DNA from: an uncultured Pseudoflavonifractor sp.
Lineage (GTDB): Bacteria; Bacillota; Clostridia; Oscillospirales; Oscillospiraceae
Assembly: GCA_947577065.1 (NCBI GenBank)
Contig: CANPTT010000006.1
Span: 1 to 64,000, forward strand
Reading direction: 5' to 3'
Length of the DNA stretch: 64,000 nucleotides
A program made the position numbers and the translations under genes. The notes under the pieces are model-generated. The model saw only the letters and a program-made list of their open reading frames with translations. It did no database searches and was not told the origin of the DNA. Position 1 is the first letter of the stretch. Every line of letters starts with the position of its first letter. Shown here in pieces: positions 9,536-18,748 of the stretch.

Positions 9536-9575
9536 AAAAGGGAAGCCACGCTGCGCGCAGCGTGGCTTCCCTTTT
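9536..9575. terminator. Bidirectional terminator between endonuclease and recQ
   Basis: Perfect palindrome AAAAGGGAAGCCACGCTGC/GCGCAGCGTGGCTTCCCTTTT. Confidence 0.8.
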
Positions 9576-11419
9576 TATTCGCCCAGATATTCTTCGATGG
9601 CCAGGAGGAAGGCTGTACCATACCTCTCCGCTTTCTTTTCCCCCACCCCGGAGACCTCCAATATCTCCGCCAGGTTCCGGGGCCGCTTGGCCGCCATGTC
9701 CGTAAGGACAGCGTTGGAGAAGATCATAAAGGGAGGCACATTTTCCTTCTGGGCCAACCGATAACGCAGCTTTTTCAGAGCCTGGAACAACCCCTCCTCC
9801 CCCTGGGCGGGAAGCCTCTCCCTCCGGCGGGGCCCCTCCTCCCGGGACAAGGGCTCGGGAGGAGGGATGAGACGCACCGAACGTTCCACCCGCTCCCCCC
9901 GGAACAACACCTCTCCCGCTTTCGCAGTGAGGAGAAGGCCCCCATACTCGCTGTCCCGAAGGAGGTAACCTTTATCCACCAGAAGCTGGATACAGCCACC
10001 GATCTCCCGGGCTGTCTCCCCCCTCATCAGGCCGTAGGTACTCAATCTGTCCAGGCCCTTCTCCCTCACTTTCTGGCTCCGGCTCCCCTTCAGGGTCTGG
10101 GCGATGAGGGATGATCCCACATGATAGCCCAGCAGATCCTGTGCCCGCTTCACACAGGAGAGGACCATCTGGGCCTGCCGGGTCACATCCTGGGTCACAA
10201 AGTCCCCCCGGCAATTTCCGCAGTTGCCGCAGGTCCCCGAATGCTCCTGTCCGAAGTAGTCCAGGAGAGAGCCCCGGTAGCACCCCTCAGCGGCACAGTA
10301 GAGCCGCATGGCCTCCAGCCGCTCATAGTCCCGGCGGATGGTCTCCTCCCGCTCAACGTCGGAGAGCTCCTTGTTGTCCCGTCCGTTCTCAAGGAGGAAA
10401 CGGGCGGTGACCAGGTCGGTGCCGCTGTAGAGGAGGATACAGTCGGCCCCCTCCCCATCCCGGCCCGCCCGGCCCGCCTCCTGATAGTAGGCCTCCAGGC
10501 TCTTTGGCATATTGTAGTGGATCACATAGCTCACATTGGACTTGTCGATTCCCATACCGAAGGCGTTGGTGGCTACCATGACGGGCTTTCTGTCAAAACG
10601 GAAATCCTCCTGATTTTGCCTCCGCTCGGCCTCCTCCAGCCCCGCATGGTACCGGGTGGCAGGAAAGCCCCGGCTTTGAAGGAGGGCGCAGACCTTCTCC
10701 ACGGCGTTCCGGGTGGAACAGTAGATGATACCGCTTTTCTCCCGGCGTTCCTCCACCAGGGCCAGCAGGGTCGCTTCCTTTTTCTTAGGACGCAGAACGT
10801 CAAAATAGAGGTTGGGCCGGTCAAAGCCGGTGACCAGGGTCAGGGGATCCTGAAGGCCCAACAGCCGGGTCATGTCCCGGCGCACCTCCCCCGTGGCGGT
10901 GGCGGTAAAGGCGGCCACCGGGGGCCGGGAGGCGAGCTGGGCAAGAAATTCTGGGATCTTCAGGTAGCTGGGCCGGAAATCCTGTCCCCACTGGGAGACA
11001 CAGTGGGCCTCGTCCACCGCCGCCAGAGAGATCTGGGTCTCTCTGCAAAGGTTCAGGAACCCCTCGGCGGCAAGGCGCTCAGGGGCTACATAGAGCAGCT
11101 TATACCGCCCCGCCCAGGCTCGGCGGTAGACTGCGCGCATCTCCTCCTCACTCTGGGAGCTGTTGAGGAAGTCGGCGCTGATCCCCACCTGCCGGAGGGC
11201 CATGACTTGGTCCTTCATCAGAGAGATCAGGGGGGAGATAACGACAGTGAGCCCAGGCAGCAGCAAGGCGGGGATCTGGTAGCACAGGGATTTTCCGCCC
11301 CCGGTGGGCATGACCCCCAACACATCCCGGCCTGACAGGATCCCATCGATCAGCTTCTCCTGTCCGGGGCGGAAGCCCTCATGGCCAAAATATTTTTTCA
11401 GCGCCTCCAGCTTGTCCAC
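9575..11419 (-). CDS. recQ: ATP-dependent DNA helicase RecQ
   Basis: GFRPGQEKLIDGILSGRDVLGVMPTGGGKSLCYQIPALL, DEAHCVSQWGQDFRPSY, Zn-binding Cys cluster, HRDC end. GTG start at 11419 after AAAGGAGG. Confidence 0.93.
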   Translation of the reverse strand: MDKLEALKKYFGHEGFRPGQEKLIDGILSGRDVLGVMPTGGGKSLCYQIPALLLPGLTVVISPLISLMKDQVMALRQVGISADFLNSSQSEEEMRAVYRRAWAGRYKLLYVAPERLAAEGFLNLCRETQISLAAVDEAHCVSQWGQDFRPSYLKIPEFLAQLASRPPVAAFTATATGEVRRDMTRLLGLQDPLTLVTGFDRPNLYFDVLRPKKKEATLLALVEERREKSGIIYCSTRNAVEKVCALLQSRGFPATRYHAGLEEAERRQNQEDFRFDRKPVMVATNAFGMGIDKSNVSYVIHYNMPKSLEAYYQEAGRAGRDGEGADCILLYSGTDLVTARFLLENGRDNKELSDVEREETIRRDYERLEAMRLYCAAEGCYRGSLLDYFGQEHSGTCGNCGNCRGDFVTQDVTRQAQMVLSCVKRAQDLLGYHVGSSLIAQTLKGSRSQKVREKGLDRLSTYGLMRGETAREIGGCIQLLVDKGYLLRDSEYGGLLLTAKAGEVLFRGERVERSVRLIPPPEPLSREEGPRRRERLPAQGEEGLFQALKKLRYRLAQKENVPPFMIFSNAVLTDMAAKRPRNLAEILEVSGVGEKKAERYGTAFLLAIEEYLGE

Positions 11420-11539
11420 TTCATCCCCTCCTTTTCTGCGGTTTTCTCCATGATAGCCCATTTTTTTCTTGGGTGCAAGGGGCAAAAGCAGGGGAGACGG
11501 CACAGCCCGGCTGTACCGTCTCCCCTTTCTTCCTCTTTT

Positions 11540-13555
11540 TTACGCTTGGGCCAACTTCTGGCCCAGGAGATACCCCTCGGTAAGAGTACGGCCCACAGCC
11601 ACGCCCACCACATACTCAGGATAGTTGTGGGCGAAGAACCCGCCGGAGCAGTCACCGGCGGCGTAGAGCCCCTCGATGGGGTTGGAGCCGGTATCCAACA
11701 CCTGCATTCCTGTGTTGATCCGCAAACCGTCCAGGGTGCACAGCAGACTGGCCCCCTGGCGGCAGCCGAAGAAAGGCGCGGTCTTCAGGGGCTGCATCCG
11801 CTCGCTCTCCTTGCCAAAGTCCTCATCCCTCCCCTTCTCGCACAGCTCATTATACCGCTTCACGGTGGCCAGGAAGGTATCCACCGGCATATCCAGTTTC
11901 TCCGCCAGTTCCTCCAGGGTATCCGCCCGTTGGACAAAGCCGGCCTGCTCCATTCCCATCAGCAGTCCCATCTCCGCCTCGGGACTAAATATCTGAAGCT
12001 TTCCACCGCTCTTGCTGGGCAGGATCCGGGCACAGCCAATGGCCTGAAAGTGAGCGATCTGCTCCATCCAGGCGCTGTCATAGATAGTGTTGTACAGGTG
12101 CTCCGGCTCCATATAGGCGGCGTGAAGGACAAAGTCATAGGGCAGACTCTCGTTGCAAAAACGCTCTCCCCGCAGGTTCACCTTCAGCCAGGGCTGGGAC
12201 CCCAGGTGGAAATAGCCACTCTTATCCCAGTTGCCATCGGAGAGCTGTCCGGGGGCGATGGTCCCCCGGTCAAAAAGCATGGCGGTAGCCTCTGGATCCT
12301 TATCCGCCCCCAGCCACATGGCGGCTTTGATCCCATCGCCGGTATCCAGGGGGGTAGCATCGGCCTCCACCGTGCTCTGGAAGGCGCAGGGGTTCAGGGC
12401 AGCCAGCATGGTCTTCTCATAGGCGTAACCACCGCAGCACAGGGCCACACCCTTGTTGGCGTTGATGCGGAGGTACCCCGTTCCATCCTTCACGATAGCC
12501 CCGGTGACCCTCCCGGCAGTGTTCTGCTCCAGCTTTACCAGGACGGTCTCATACCGGATCTGACCCTCCTTCTCCAGGAGAAGGGTAGTCAGGCTGGAAA
12601 GACCGTAGGCAGAGGTGGCCTCGCTGTAATCATGTTCAGGGATGTCATCTTGGAAGTTGTGCATAGTGGGGACCACATGGTAGACCCCGTGATCCTCCGC
12701 CCCCAGATCCCACTCCATATGTAATTTCACATCGGGGTTATACCTTTTCACTACGCCGGCATACCAATCCACTGCTTCCCCGCTGTGATCCAGCCAGAGA
12801 CGGATGAGCCGCTCATCACAGCGGTGGCTCGCATAGCGGCACAGCTCGGCGGCCAACTTGTCCTTGTCCACGCTCACCCCGGCCTCCCTGGCCGCCGCGG
12901 TGTCCACCGCACCGATCCAATGCCGCTCGGTCATACTGGAGACGGCCTTCTCCACCACCAGCACCTTGGCCCCCAGCTCGGCGGCCCGGGCCGCTGTCAT
13001 CAGGCCGGCGTTGCCGGCTCCCACCACCAGGACCTCAGTCTCCAGAGTCTCCCGTATGGCGCTCTCATCAATCTCCGGAGCCTTCCCCAGCCAATCCGTG
13101 TCAGGGCCTACGGTGATCTGCTCCACCACCTGGGGCGCAGGGGCCACCACCGCCCCGCCGCTGGCCTGGGCAATACAGTCGGCCGCGGCGGTACGGACGG
13201 CGCCACTGGTAAGACTGGCTCCGGTGACGCCGTCAATGGCGCTGCCCTGTGCGTCCAGCACCTGCTTCGCCAAGGCGTCGGCGGCCGCGGCTCCCACGTT
13301 CGCCGTCTCACCGCTGGCGTCTACCACCACATCGGTGATCGCGTTGGCGTCAAAAGTCATGGTGACGGTCACCTCGCCGTGGTATCCGGCGGCAGAGGCG
13401 GTGTAGGTCCCGGGGGTATAGAGCCCCTTGGCCTCGGGCGTGGGGGCAACCGGGCCATCCTTGCAGGCCGACAGCAGACCCATGCCCGCAATACCTACGG
13501 CTCCCGCTGCAATACCCTTTACAAATTCTCTCCGGGATATCTCCTTTTTTGCCAT
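11540..13555 (-). CDS. Tat-exported FMN_bind + FAD_binding_2 flavoprotein (fumarate/urocanate reductase-like)
   Basis: Tat-type signal SRREFVKGIAAGAVGIAGMGLLSAC; FMN-attachment-like DGVTGASLTS; FAD Rossmann VLVVGAGNAGLMTAARAAELGAKVLVVEK. Confidence 0.85.
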   Translation of the reverse strand: MAKKEISRREFVKGIAAGAVGIAGMGLLSACKDGPVAPTPEAKGLYTPGTYTASAAGYHGEVTVTMTFDANAITDVVVDASGETANVGAAAADALAKQVLDAQGSAIDGVTGASLTSGAVRTAAADCIAQASGGAVVAPAPQVVEQITVGPDTDWLGKAPEIDESAIRETLETEVLVVGAGNAGLMTAARAAELGAKVLVVEKAVSSMTERHWIGAVDTAAAREAGVSVDKDKLAAELCRYASHRCDERLIRLWLDHSGEAVDWYAGVVKRYNPDVKLHMEWDLGAEDHGVYHVVPTMHNFQDDIPEHDYSEATSAYGLSSLTTLLLEKEGQIRYETVLVKLEQNTAGRVTGAIVKDGTGYLRINANKGVALCCGGYAYEKTMLAALNPCAFQSTVEADATPLDTGDGIKAAMWLGADKDPEATAMLFDRGTIAPGQLSDGNWDKSGYFHLGSQPWLKVNLRGERFCNESLPYDFVLHAAYMEPEHLYNTIYDSAWMEQIAHFQAIGCARILPSKSGGKLQIFSPEAEMGLLMGMEQAGFVQRADTLEELAEKLDMPVDTFLATVKRYNELCEKGRDEDFGKESERMQPLKTAPFFGCRQGASLLCTLDGLRINTGMQVLDTGSNPIEGLYAAGDCSGGFFAHNYPEYVVGVAVGRTLTEGYLLGQKLAQA

Positions 13556-13644
13556 ATGTGTTTTCCACCCTTTCTTTGTTTTGCGGCTTATCTGTGAAAA
13601 CTGTAACATATTTTCTCTTGAAAATCGAATCATTTTATTCTATT

Positions 13645-13667
13645 ATTGATAAGCAATATTTATCGAT
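13645..13667. promoter_or_regulatory. Candidate LysR operator (inverted repeat)
   Basis: ATTGATAA-N7-TTATCGAT, one mismatch, directly upstream of the LysR gene in the divergent intergenic region. Confidence 0.45.
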
Positions 13668-13674
13668 CGGAGGG

Positions 13675-14574
13675 ATGGATATGACACTCCAAGCCCTGCG
13701 CTGTTTTGCGGCGGTGGCAAAATATCTAAGCTACGCCGAAGCCTCCAAGCAGCTCTATGTCTCTCAGCCCGCCGTCTCCCACCAGATCAAACAGCTGGAG
13801 ACCGAATTAGGTGTACGGCTGTTTGACCGGACCCAGAGGACCGTACGCCTGACCTCGGCGGGAGCCCTCTTCTACACCCAGGTGCCGGACATATTGAACC
13901 GGCTGGACTTGGCTGTGGAGCATGTCCAACGAAATCCCCGGTTTACCGACACCCTCACCATCGGTTGTGAAAGCACCATCCGGTTGGAGCTTTTGCCCCG
14001 GATCTACCAAGAGTTCCAGCGGGTCTGCCCCTCCGTGTGTATCAACACCGTGGAAACCTCCGGTATTGACCAGCGAAGGCAGCCTCTGTCCGATCGACTG
14101 GATGTGGTCTTCTCCTCCGAGTATGCCACTGCCTGTCCTCCGGGGATCCGGTATGTCCCCCTGCTTCAAGGGTCCTTCCGCTGCGTTCTTCCGGTATGGC
14201 ACCGGCTGGCAAAGCGGGAGGAGCTCTCCGCCCAGGATCTGCTCGGGGAGACCCTGATCTTTCTTGAACCCTCCCACTGTCCTCCCACCATGGAACGAGT
14301 CCAGGATGATCTCCGCCGGGAATGCCGCGACATCAACACCTATCTCAGCAGCTCCGCTATCTATACCGGGGCTATGATCCAGGGCGGCCTTGGCATCGCC
14401 GTCATGCCCAGCTTTGTCTGCCCCGAGGATCCCCAGCTGTCAGCCATTCCCTTCCGCACCAAAGCGGCGGTAGAGTATGGCATCGCTTGGCACAGTTACG
14501 ATACCTCGGAAAAGGTGCGGCAGTTTGTTCGCATTGCCCGCCAGCTCTACGACAAGGAGGGTGGTTTTTCTTGA
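13675..14574 (+). CDS. LysR-family transcriptional regulator
   Basis: N-terminal LysR wHTH (LQALRCFAAVAKYLSYAEASKQLYVSQPAVSHQIKQLE); divergent from the flavoprotein. Confidence 0.92.
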   Translation: MDMTLQALRCFAAVAKYLSYAEASKQLYVSQPAVSHQIKQLETELGVRLFDRTQRTVRLTSAGALFYTQVPDILNRLDLAVEHVQRNPRFTDTLTIGCESTIRLELLPRIYQEFQRVCPSVCINTVETSGIDQRRQPLSDRLDVVFSSEYATACPPGIRYVPLLQGSFRCVLPVWHRLAKREELSAQDLLGETLIFLEPSHCPPTMERVQDDLRRECRDINTYLSSSAIYTGAMIQGGLGIAVMPSFVCPEDPQLSAIPFRTKAAVEYGIAWHSYDTSEKVRQFVRIARQLYDKEGGFS

Positions 14575-14628
14575 CAGGATCCGCCGGGGCTTTTATGATA
14601 GAGAAAAACTCAAAAGGAGATACGCCTT

Positions 14629-15795
14629 ATGGATATGACCGCTCTTCTCCGTCGCCTCACCAGTCTCTCCGCCTTTCATGAGCTGTATGAGAAACCCATC
14701 TTCCAGGCTTCCCTGGACTTGGTCAAGGCCTTAGACCGGTGGGAACCCTCCGCCGCCCTTACCGCCTGGGGCTCCCTGCTCTCCCAGCTGGACCGGTATG
14801 GCTTTGACAGCCTGGGCGCCTGGCTCCGGGACCAGCTTCTCTTCAGTGACGCCCCCTGGCCCCGCTCCGTAGCTGAAGGGCAGGAGCTTCCCAGTCTGGA
14901 GAGCCGCGCCCATCGGGATGTGGAGACACTCTCCGCTCTGGGGTCTCTGGACCTCTCTCCTCTTCTGTCAGACCTGGACCTCCCTCCCTGGGCCCCCGGT
15001 CCCTCCTTTTCCTTCCAAGAGTTGCGGGACCAGTACCTTACCCAGGGCTGTGGTCCCTTTGCCCGACACCGGGCCTTCCTATGGGAGGATGGTCAGCTCC
15101 TCCCCATAGAAAACCCGGATGTGCCCACCCAGTCTGAGCTGATGGGCTACCGCCGCCAGCGGGATCAGGTGGAGGCCAATACCCGCGCCCTTCTCTCAGG
15201 AAAGCAAGTGAACAACGTGCTTCTCTTCGGGGACAGCGGCACAGGTAAGTCGGCCACCGTCAAATCTCTTCTGGGACTGCCGGATACACGGGAGCTGCGG
15301 CTCATTGAGATCCAAAAAAACAGCGTTGACCGGCTCCCCCGGCTCATCCGTTCCCTGGCGGGACGGCGGCAAAAGTTTATCCTCTTCATTGACGACCTGG
15401 CCTTTGACGAAGACGACATGACCTACTCTGTCCTAAAGACCATCCTGGAGGGTGGCTTGGAGCCCCGCCCCGCCAACGTGGCGATCTACGCCACATCCAA
15501 CCGCCGAAACCTGGTCCGCCAGACCTTCTCCAGCCGCGCGGGGGACGAGGTCGACCGTGAGGAAACCATTCAGGAAAAGACCGCCCTGGCCGACCGCTTT
15601 GGCCTGCGGATCCCCTATCTGGGGCTTTCCAAAGCAGAGTATCTGGAACTGGTTGAGCACCTGGCAGGCCGGGCGGTCCTAACGATCTCTCCAGACTCCC
15701 TTAGGGCCCAGGCCATCCGTTGGGATGCCCGCCATCCGGGCCGATCCCCCCGAAGTGCCCAGCAGTTCATTGCCAGTCTGAAAAACGAAAGCTAA
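14629..15795 (+). CDS. DUF815 AAA+ ATPase
   Basis: NNVLLFGDSGTGKSATVKSLL Walker A; FILFIDDLAFDEDD Walker B; NVAIYATSNRRNLV. Confidence 0.88.
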   Translation: MDMTALLRRLTSLSAFHELYEKPIFQASLDLVKALDRWEPSAALTAWGSLLSQLDRYGFDSLGAWLRDQLLFSDAPWPRSVAEGQELPSLESRAHRDVETLSALGSLDLSPLLSDLDLPPWAPGPSFSFQELRDQYLTQGCGPFARHRAFLWEDGQLLPIENPDVPTQSELMGYRRQRDQVEANTRALLSGKQVNNVLLFGDSGTGKSATVKSLLGLPDTRELRLIEIQKNSVDRLPRLIRSLAGRRQKFILFIDDLAFDEDDMTYSVLKTILEGGLEPRPANVAIYATSNRRNLVRQTFSSRAGDEVDREETIQEKTALADRFGLRIPYLGLSKAEYLELVEHLAGRAVLTISPDSLRAQAIRWDARHPGRSPRSAQQFIASLKNES

Positions 15796-15803
15796 ACCGA
15801 TAC

Positions 15804-15844
15804 AAAAAGGCGGCTTTTGGGTCTTGGCCCAAAAGCCGCCTTTT
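15804..15844. terminator. Bidirectional terminator
   Basis: AAAAGGCGGCTTTTGGG/CCCAAAAGCCGCCTTTT. Confidence 0.8.
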
Positions 15845-15863
15845 AACAGGCATTTCAAAAATA

Positions 15864-16898
15864 TCAGAAATTGCATCGGACAACGCATTTCAGCGTCACG
15901 CCGTCCACTGTAGCGGTGACCCGGCAGGTGCCCTTGCTCACCGCGGTGACCGTACCGTCAGCCCCGACCGTGGCAACCGTGGCGTCGCTTGTGGCCCAGG
16001 CCACCGCCGAGCTGGTCCCTGAGACGATGAGCCGCCAGGTCTCCCCCGCCCGGCTCAGCGTAAAGTCCTCTCGGTTCAGGGACAGGTTGGAGTTGGATAT
16101 GGTGGGTTGGGATGTAGATGTAGTCGGCGTTGTCGTGGACGGGGCTGACGGGGCACTGCCGGAGAAATTACAGCGGACGATACATTTCCGCTCCCCCACG
16201 CCCTCAATGCTGGCGGTAATGGTCACCGTGCCCTTGGATACCGCCGTCACAAGACCGTTCCAGGACACTGACGCCACGTTGGGATCGCTGGACTTCCACA
16301 CCACATCCCCATGGGCGTCCGCCGGGGTCAGGGTAACCTTGAACTGATAGGTCTCTCCCACGCCAAAGAAGGAGATATCCTCCCGGCTGATCTTAAAATC
16401 GGTGGGCGTCACCAGGGGAACCGAGGGCGTCTGTACCCCTACGGTAGGCACAGGGGTCGGATCCAGGGAAGGCTGCACCGAGGGCTGCTCCGGGGTGGGG
16501 ATCGGAGTGGGGGTGACGCTCTCCACAGGGGGAGGCATACTGCCTTCCGGTTGGGGATCCTTCTCCCCCCCCAATCCAAGCAGAGGCTTCACCAAGGAAA
16601 AGACGATCCCCGCAGCGGCAATGATAAGGGCCAGGGACAGCACCCAGCTGATGATGCTGCGCACCGAGGGACCATCCCCCCGGGGTCGGCTGGACCGGGA
16701 AGGCTTTGCCAGCCGGCGGCCGCCCCGAACGGGCAGGTCGTCGTCATAGTACTCCTCTTCATCCATGGTAGCCGGGTCGTCCCAGCGGCCTGTTCCGTCC
16801 TCATTGCAGAAGGGGCAGTGTTTATAGCTGGCGGCATACATTTCACCGCAATATTCACATTTGATAAGATCCTCCTTGGTCCCGTTCCTTCGTGCCAT
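15864..16898 (-). CDS. Zinc-ribbon + TM + Pro/Thr-rich linker + tandem Ig-like (Big_2) protein
   Basis: CEYCGEMYAASYKHCPFCN zinc ribbon; TM IISWVLSLALIIAAAGIVFSLV; two Ig-like repeats ending in VTAVSKGTVTITA / VTAVSKGTCRVTA. Confidence 0.75.
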   Translation of the reverse strand: MARRNGTKEDLIKCEYCGEMYAASYKHCPFCNEDGTGRWDDPATMDEEEYYDDDLPVRGGRRLAKPSRSSRPRGDGPSVRSIISWVLSLALIIAAAGIVFSLVKPLLGLGGEKDPQPEGSMPPPVESVTPTPIPTPEQPSVQPSLDPTPVPTVGVQTPSVPLVTPTDFKISREDISFFGVGETYQFKVTLTPADAHGDVVWKSSDPNVASVSWNGLVTAVSKGTVTITASIEGVGERKCIVRCNFSGSAPSAPSTTTPTTSTSQPTISNSNLSLNREDFTLSRAGETWRLIVSGTSSAVAWATSDATVATVGADGTVTAVSKGTCRVTATVDGVTLKCVVRCNF

Positions 16899-17037
16899 AG
16901 CATTCCCTCCTGATGCTTTTTCTGCTCCTATTTTACACGCTTCCCCCCTTATCGTCAACTTGATTTAGGGAAGTTTCATCAATTTGTAATGAAATCGCGG
17001 CTTTGGTCGTCAAAGAGAGAACGTCACATTTTGTCCG

Positions 17038-17760
17038 TCAGGGGTAAAAGCTCCGATAGGTCTCGCCGGCCTTTAGCTCCACATGGCGCTGAAGGGCCAG
17101 TTCCTCTACCGTGACAAAAAGAAAGCCCTTCTGGTGGAGTGCGTCCACCACCCGCAGGGCCGCATCCACCGAGGTGGGATAGATGTCGTGGAGCAGGATC
17201 ACATCCCCGTCCTTGGCCTGAGAGACGATATGTTCCACGATCCGGTCTGCATGTTTGTCGTTCCAGTCCTCCGGATCAATGGACCAGAGGATCAGCGCGC
17301 TGTTGGAACGTTTTTCTACCCCTTTGTCGATCATTCCGTAAGGGGGGCGAAGCACAAAGCCTCCGTGCCCCACGATCTCGGTCAACAGCGCCTCCGTCCG
17401 GTCCACCTGTCGGGCAAAATCGGCGGCATTGAGTCCGATGAGCCGCACATGATCATAGGAGTGTGTGCCGATCTGGTGTCCCTCCCGGTCCATCCGCTCT
17501 ATGAGGTCCTCACAGCCGGGGATCATCTCCCCCACTAAAAAAAAGGTAGCCTTTACCCCCCGCTCCGCCAAGCCGTCCAGCAACGCTTCTGTGGTGGAAC
17601 GGCGGGGACCGTCGTCAAAGGTAAGAGCGATCAATGGCTTTTCCGTTCCGATCTCCGCCGGACCGTCTGCACTCACCACGCCCCGTTCCCCTAAGCCCAT
17701 TCCAGCCAGCAGCAGAGCTAGGGCCAGGATCAGGAGCTCCGGTTTCCATTTTTTCCCCAC
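17038..17760 (-). CDS. Polysaccharide deacetylase (NodB-type) with signal/anchor
   Basis: PLIALTFDDGPRRSTTEALL, IGTHSYDHVRL, LRPPYGM, ILLHDIYPTSVDA. Confidence 0.92.
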   Translation of the reverse strand: MGKKWKPELLILALALLLAGMGLGERGVVSADGPAEIGTEKPLIALTFDDGPRRSTTEALLDGLAERGVKATFFLVGEMIPGCEDLIERMDREGHQIGTHSYDHVRLIGLNAADFARQVDRTEALLTEIVGHGGFVLRPPYGMIDKGVEKRSNSALILWSIDPEDWNDKHADRIVEHIVSQAKDGDVILLHDIYPTSVDAALRVVDALHQKGFLFVTVEELALQRHVELKAGETYRSFYP

Positions 17761-17900
17761 TTCCCCACCTTCCTTCTGTTCATTGTCACAAACAGTATGT
17801 CCAGGGCGAAGGGTTTTTTGCTGTCAAATCCTGTTTTGGCAGATTTTGATAAAAATTGCTTTGCACAGAGCCGCCACAGCCGTACGGAACAAACTGGAAA

Positions 17901-17923
17901 GGGGCGGGCCATGGGCCCGCCCC
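17901..17923 (-). terminator. Hairpin downstream of decayed moxR/transglutaminase locus
   Basis: GGGGCGGGCC-ATG-GGCCCGCCCC; followed by TTTCC on the minus strand. Confidence 0.5.
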
Positions 17924-18683
17924 TCAACTGTCAGCGCTCTTTTGGAATCGGTCCGCACCCCATCGATCGCTTTCCCCAGCACAGCTCAAACAGCGGCCGT
18001 TTCCACGCCGGCAGTTCCTTTTGAACACGCCGGGCTTCCCCGGCAAAAGCAGAAGCCCCACCCCATACCACACTCCGGAGGAACCTGGCTCCTCCCCCTC
18101 TCCCGCCCCCGGACCGGTCTGCCCTCCGGGCGCCTGGCTGGGGACAGGTTCTGCGCCGGGGGTAGCGCCGACCTCTTCGCCAACGTCCTTCACCGCCTGG
18201 GTCGGGACAGGCGTCGGCTTTTGGCTGGGGACGGCGGTAGGGGCGGCGCCGGCCTGTGCCTCCCCCGGATCCAAGGCAGGAATGTCCCCCATGGCGCTGC
18301 TTTGAAAACCGGGAGTTACCTCAAACGGATACCGGGCTACCTCGTCGCTGATGTGGACCGCCGCCACCTCCCGGCGACAGAGCTCCAGGCCCGGGCCGTC
18401 GGTGATCTGCTTCACTGAGTCCAACGGATTGCCCTTCTGCTTCCGGCGGAGCATCTCTACCTCGTTTTCCTCGTCGGGGTAGCCCAGGGACAGGCGGATC
18501 ATGAACCGGTCCATCTGGGGGTCGGGCAGGGGCTGGGTCCCCGAGGCCCACGCCGTGGATGTCCTCCATCAAAATATGTCCCCCCGCCAGAATGGCAAGG
18601 AGGGCCTTGGCTACCACGTCGTCCTTGCCCACCACGGCCTTGCGAACCTCATATAATACCTTTGTCGCCATTTCGTTGGTCAT
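17924..18683 (-). pseudogene. Collapsed MoxR-family ATPase / transglutaminase remnant
   Basis: Minus strand encodes MATKVLYEVRKAVVGKDDVVAKALLAILAGGHILMEDIHGVG, then in another frame GTQPLPDPQMDRFMIRLSLGYPDEENEVEMLRRKQKGNPLDSVKQ...ISDEVARY, then PFEVTPGF plus a Pro/Thr linker typical of transglutaminase C-termini. Confidence 0.75.
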
Positions 18684-18748
18684 GGGGGTTATCCTTTCTT
18701 TTGTTCTACTTCTTTAGGCGAAAATCAGGGGAATTTGTTCTCTTATTC

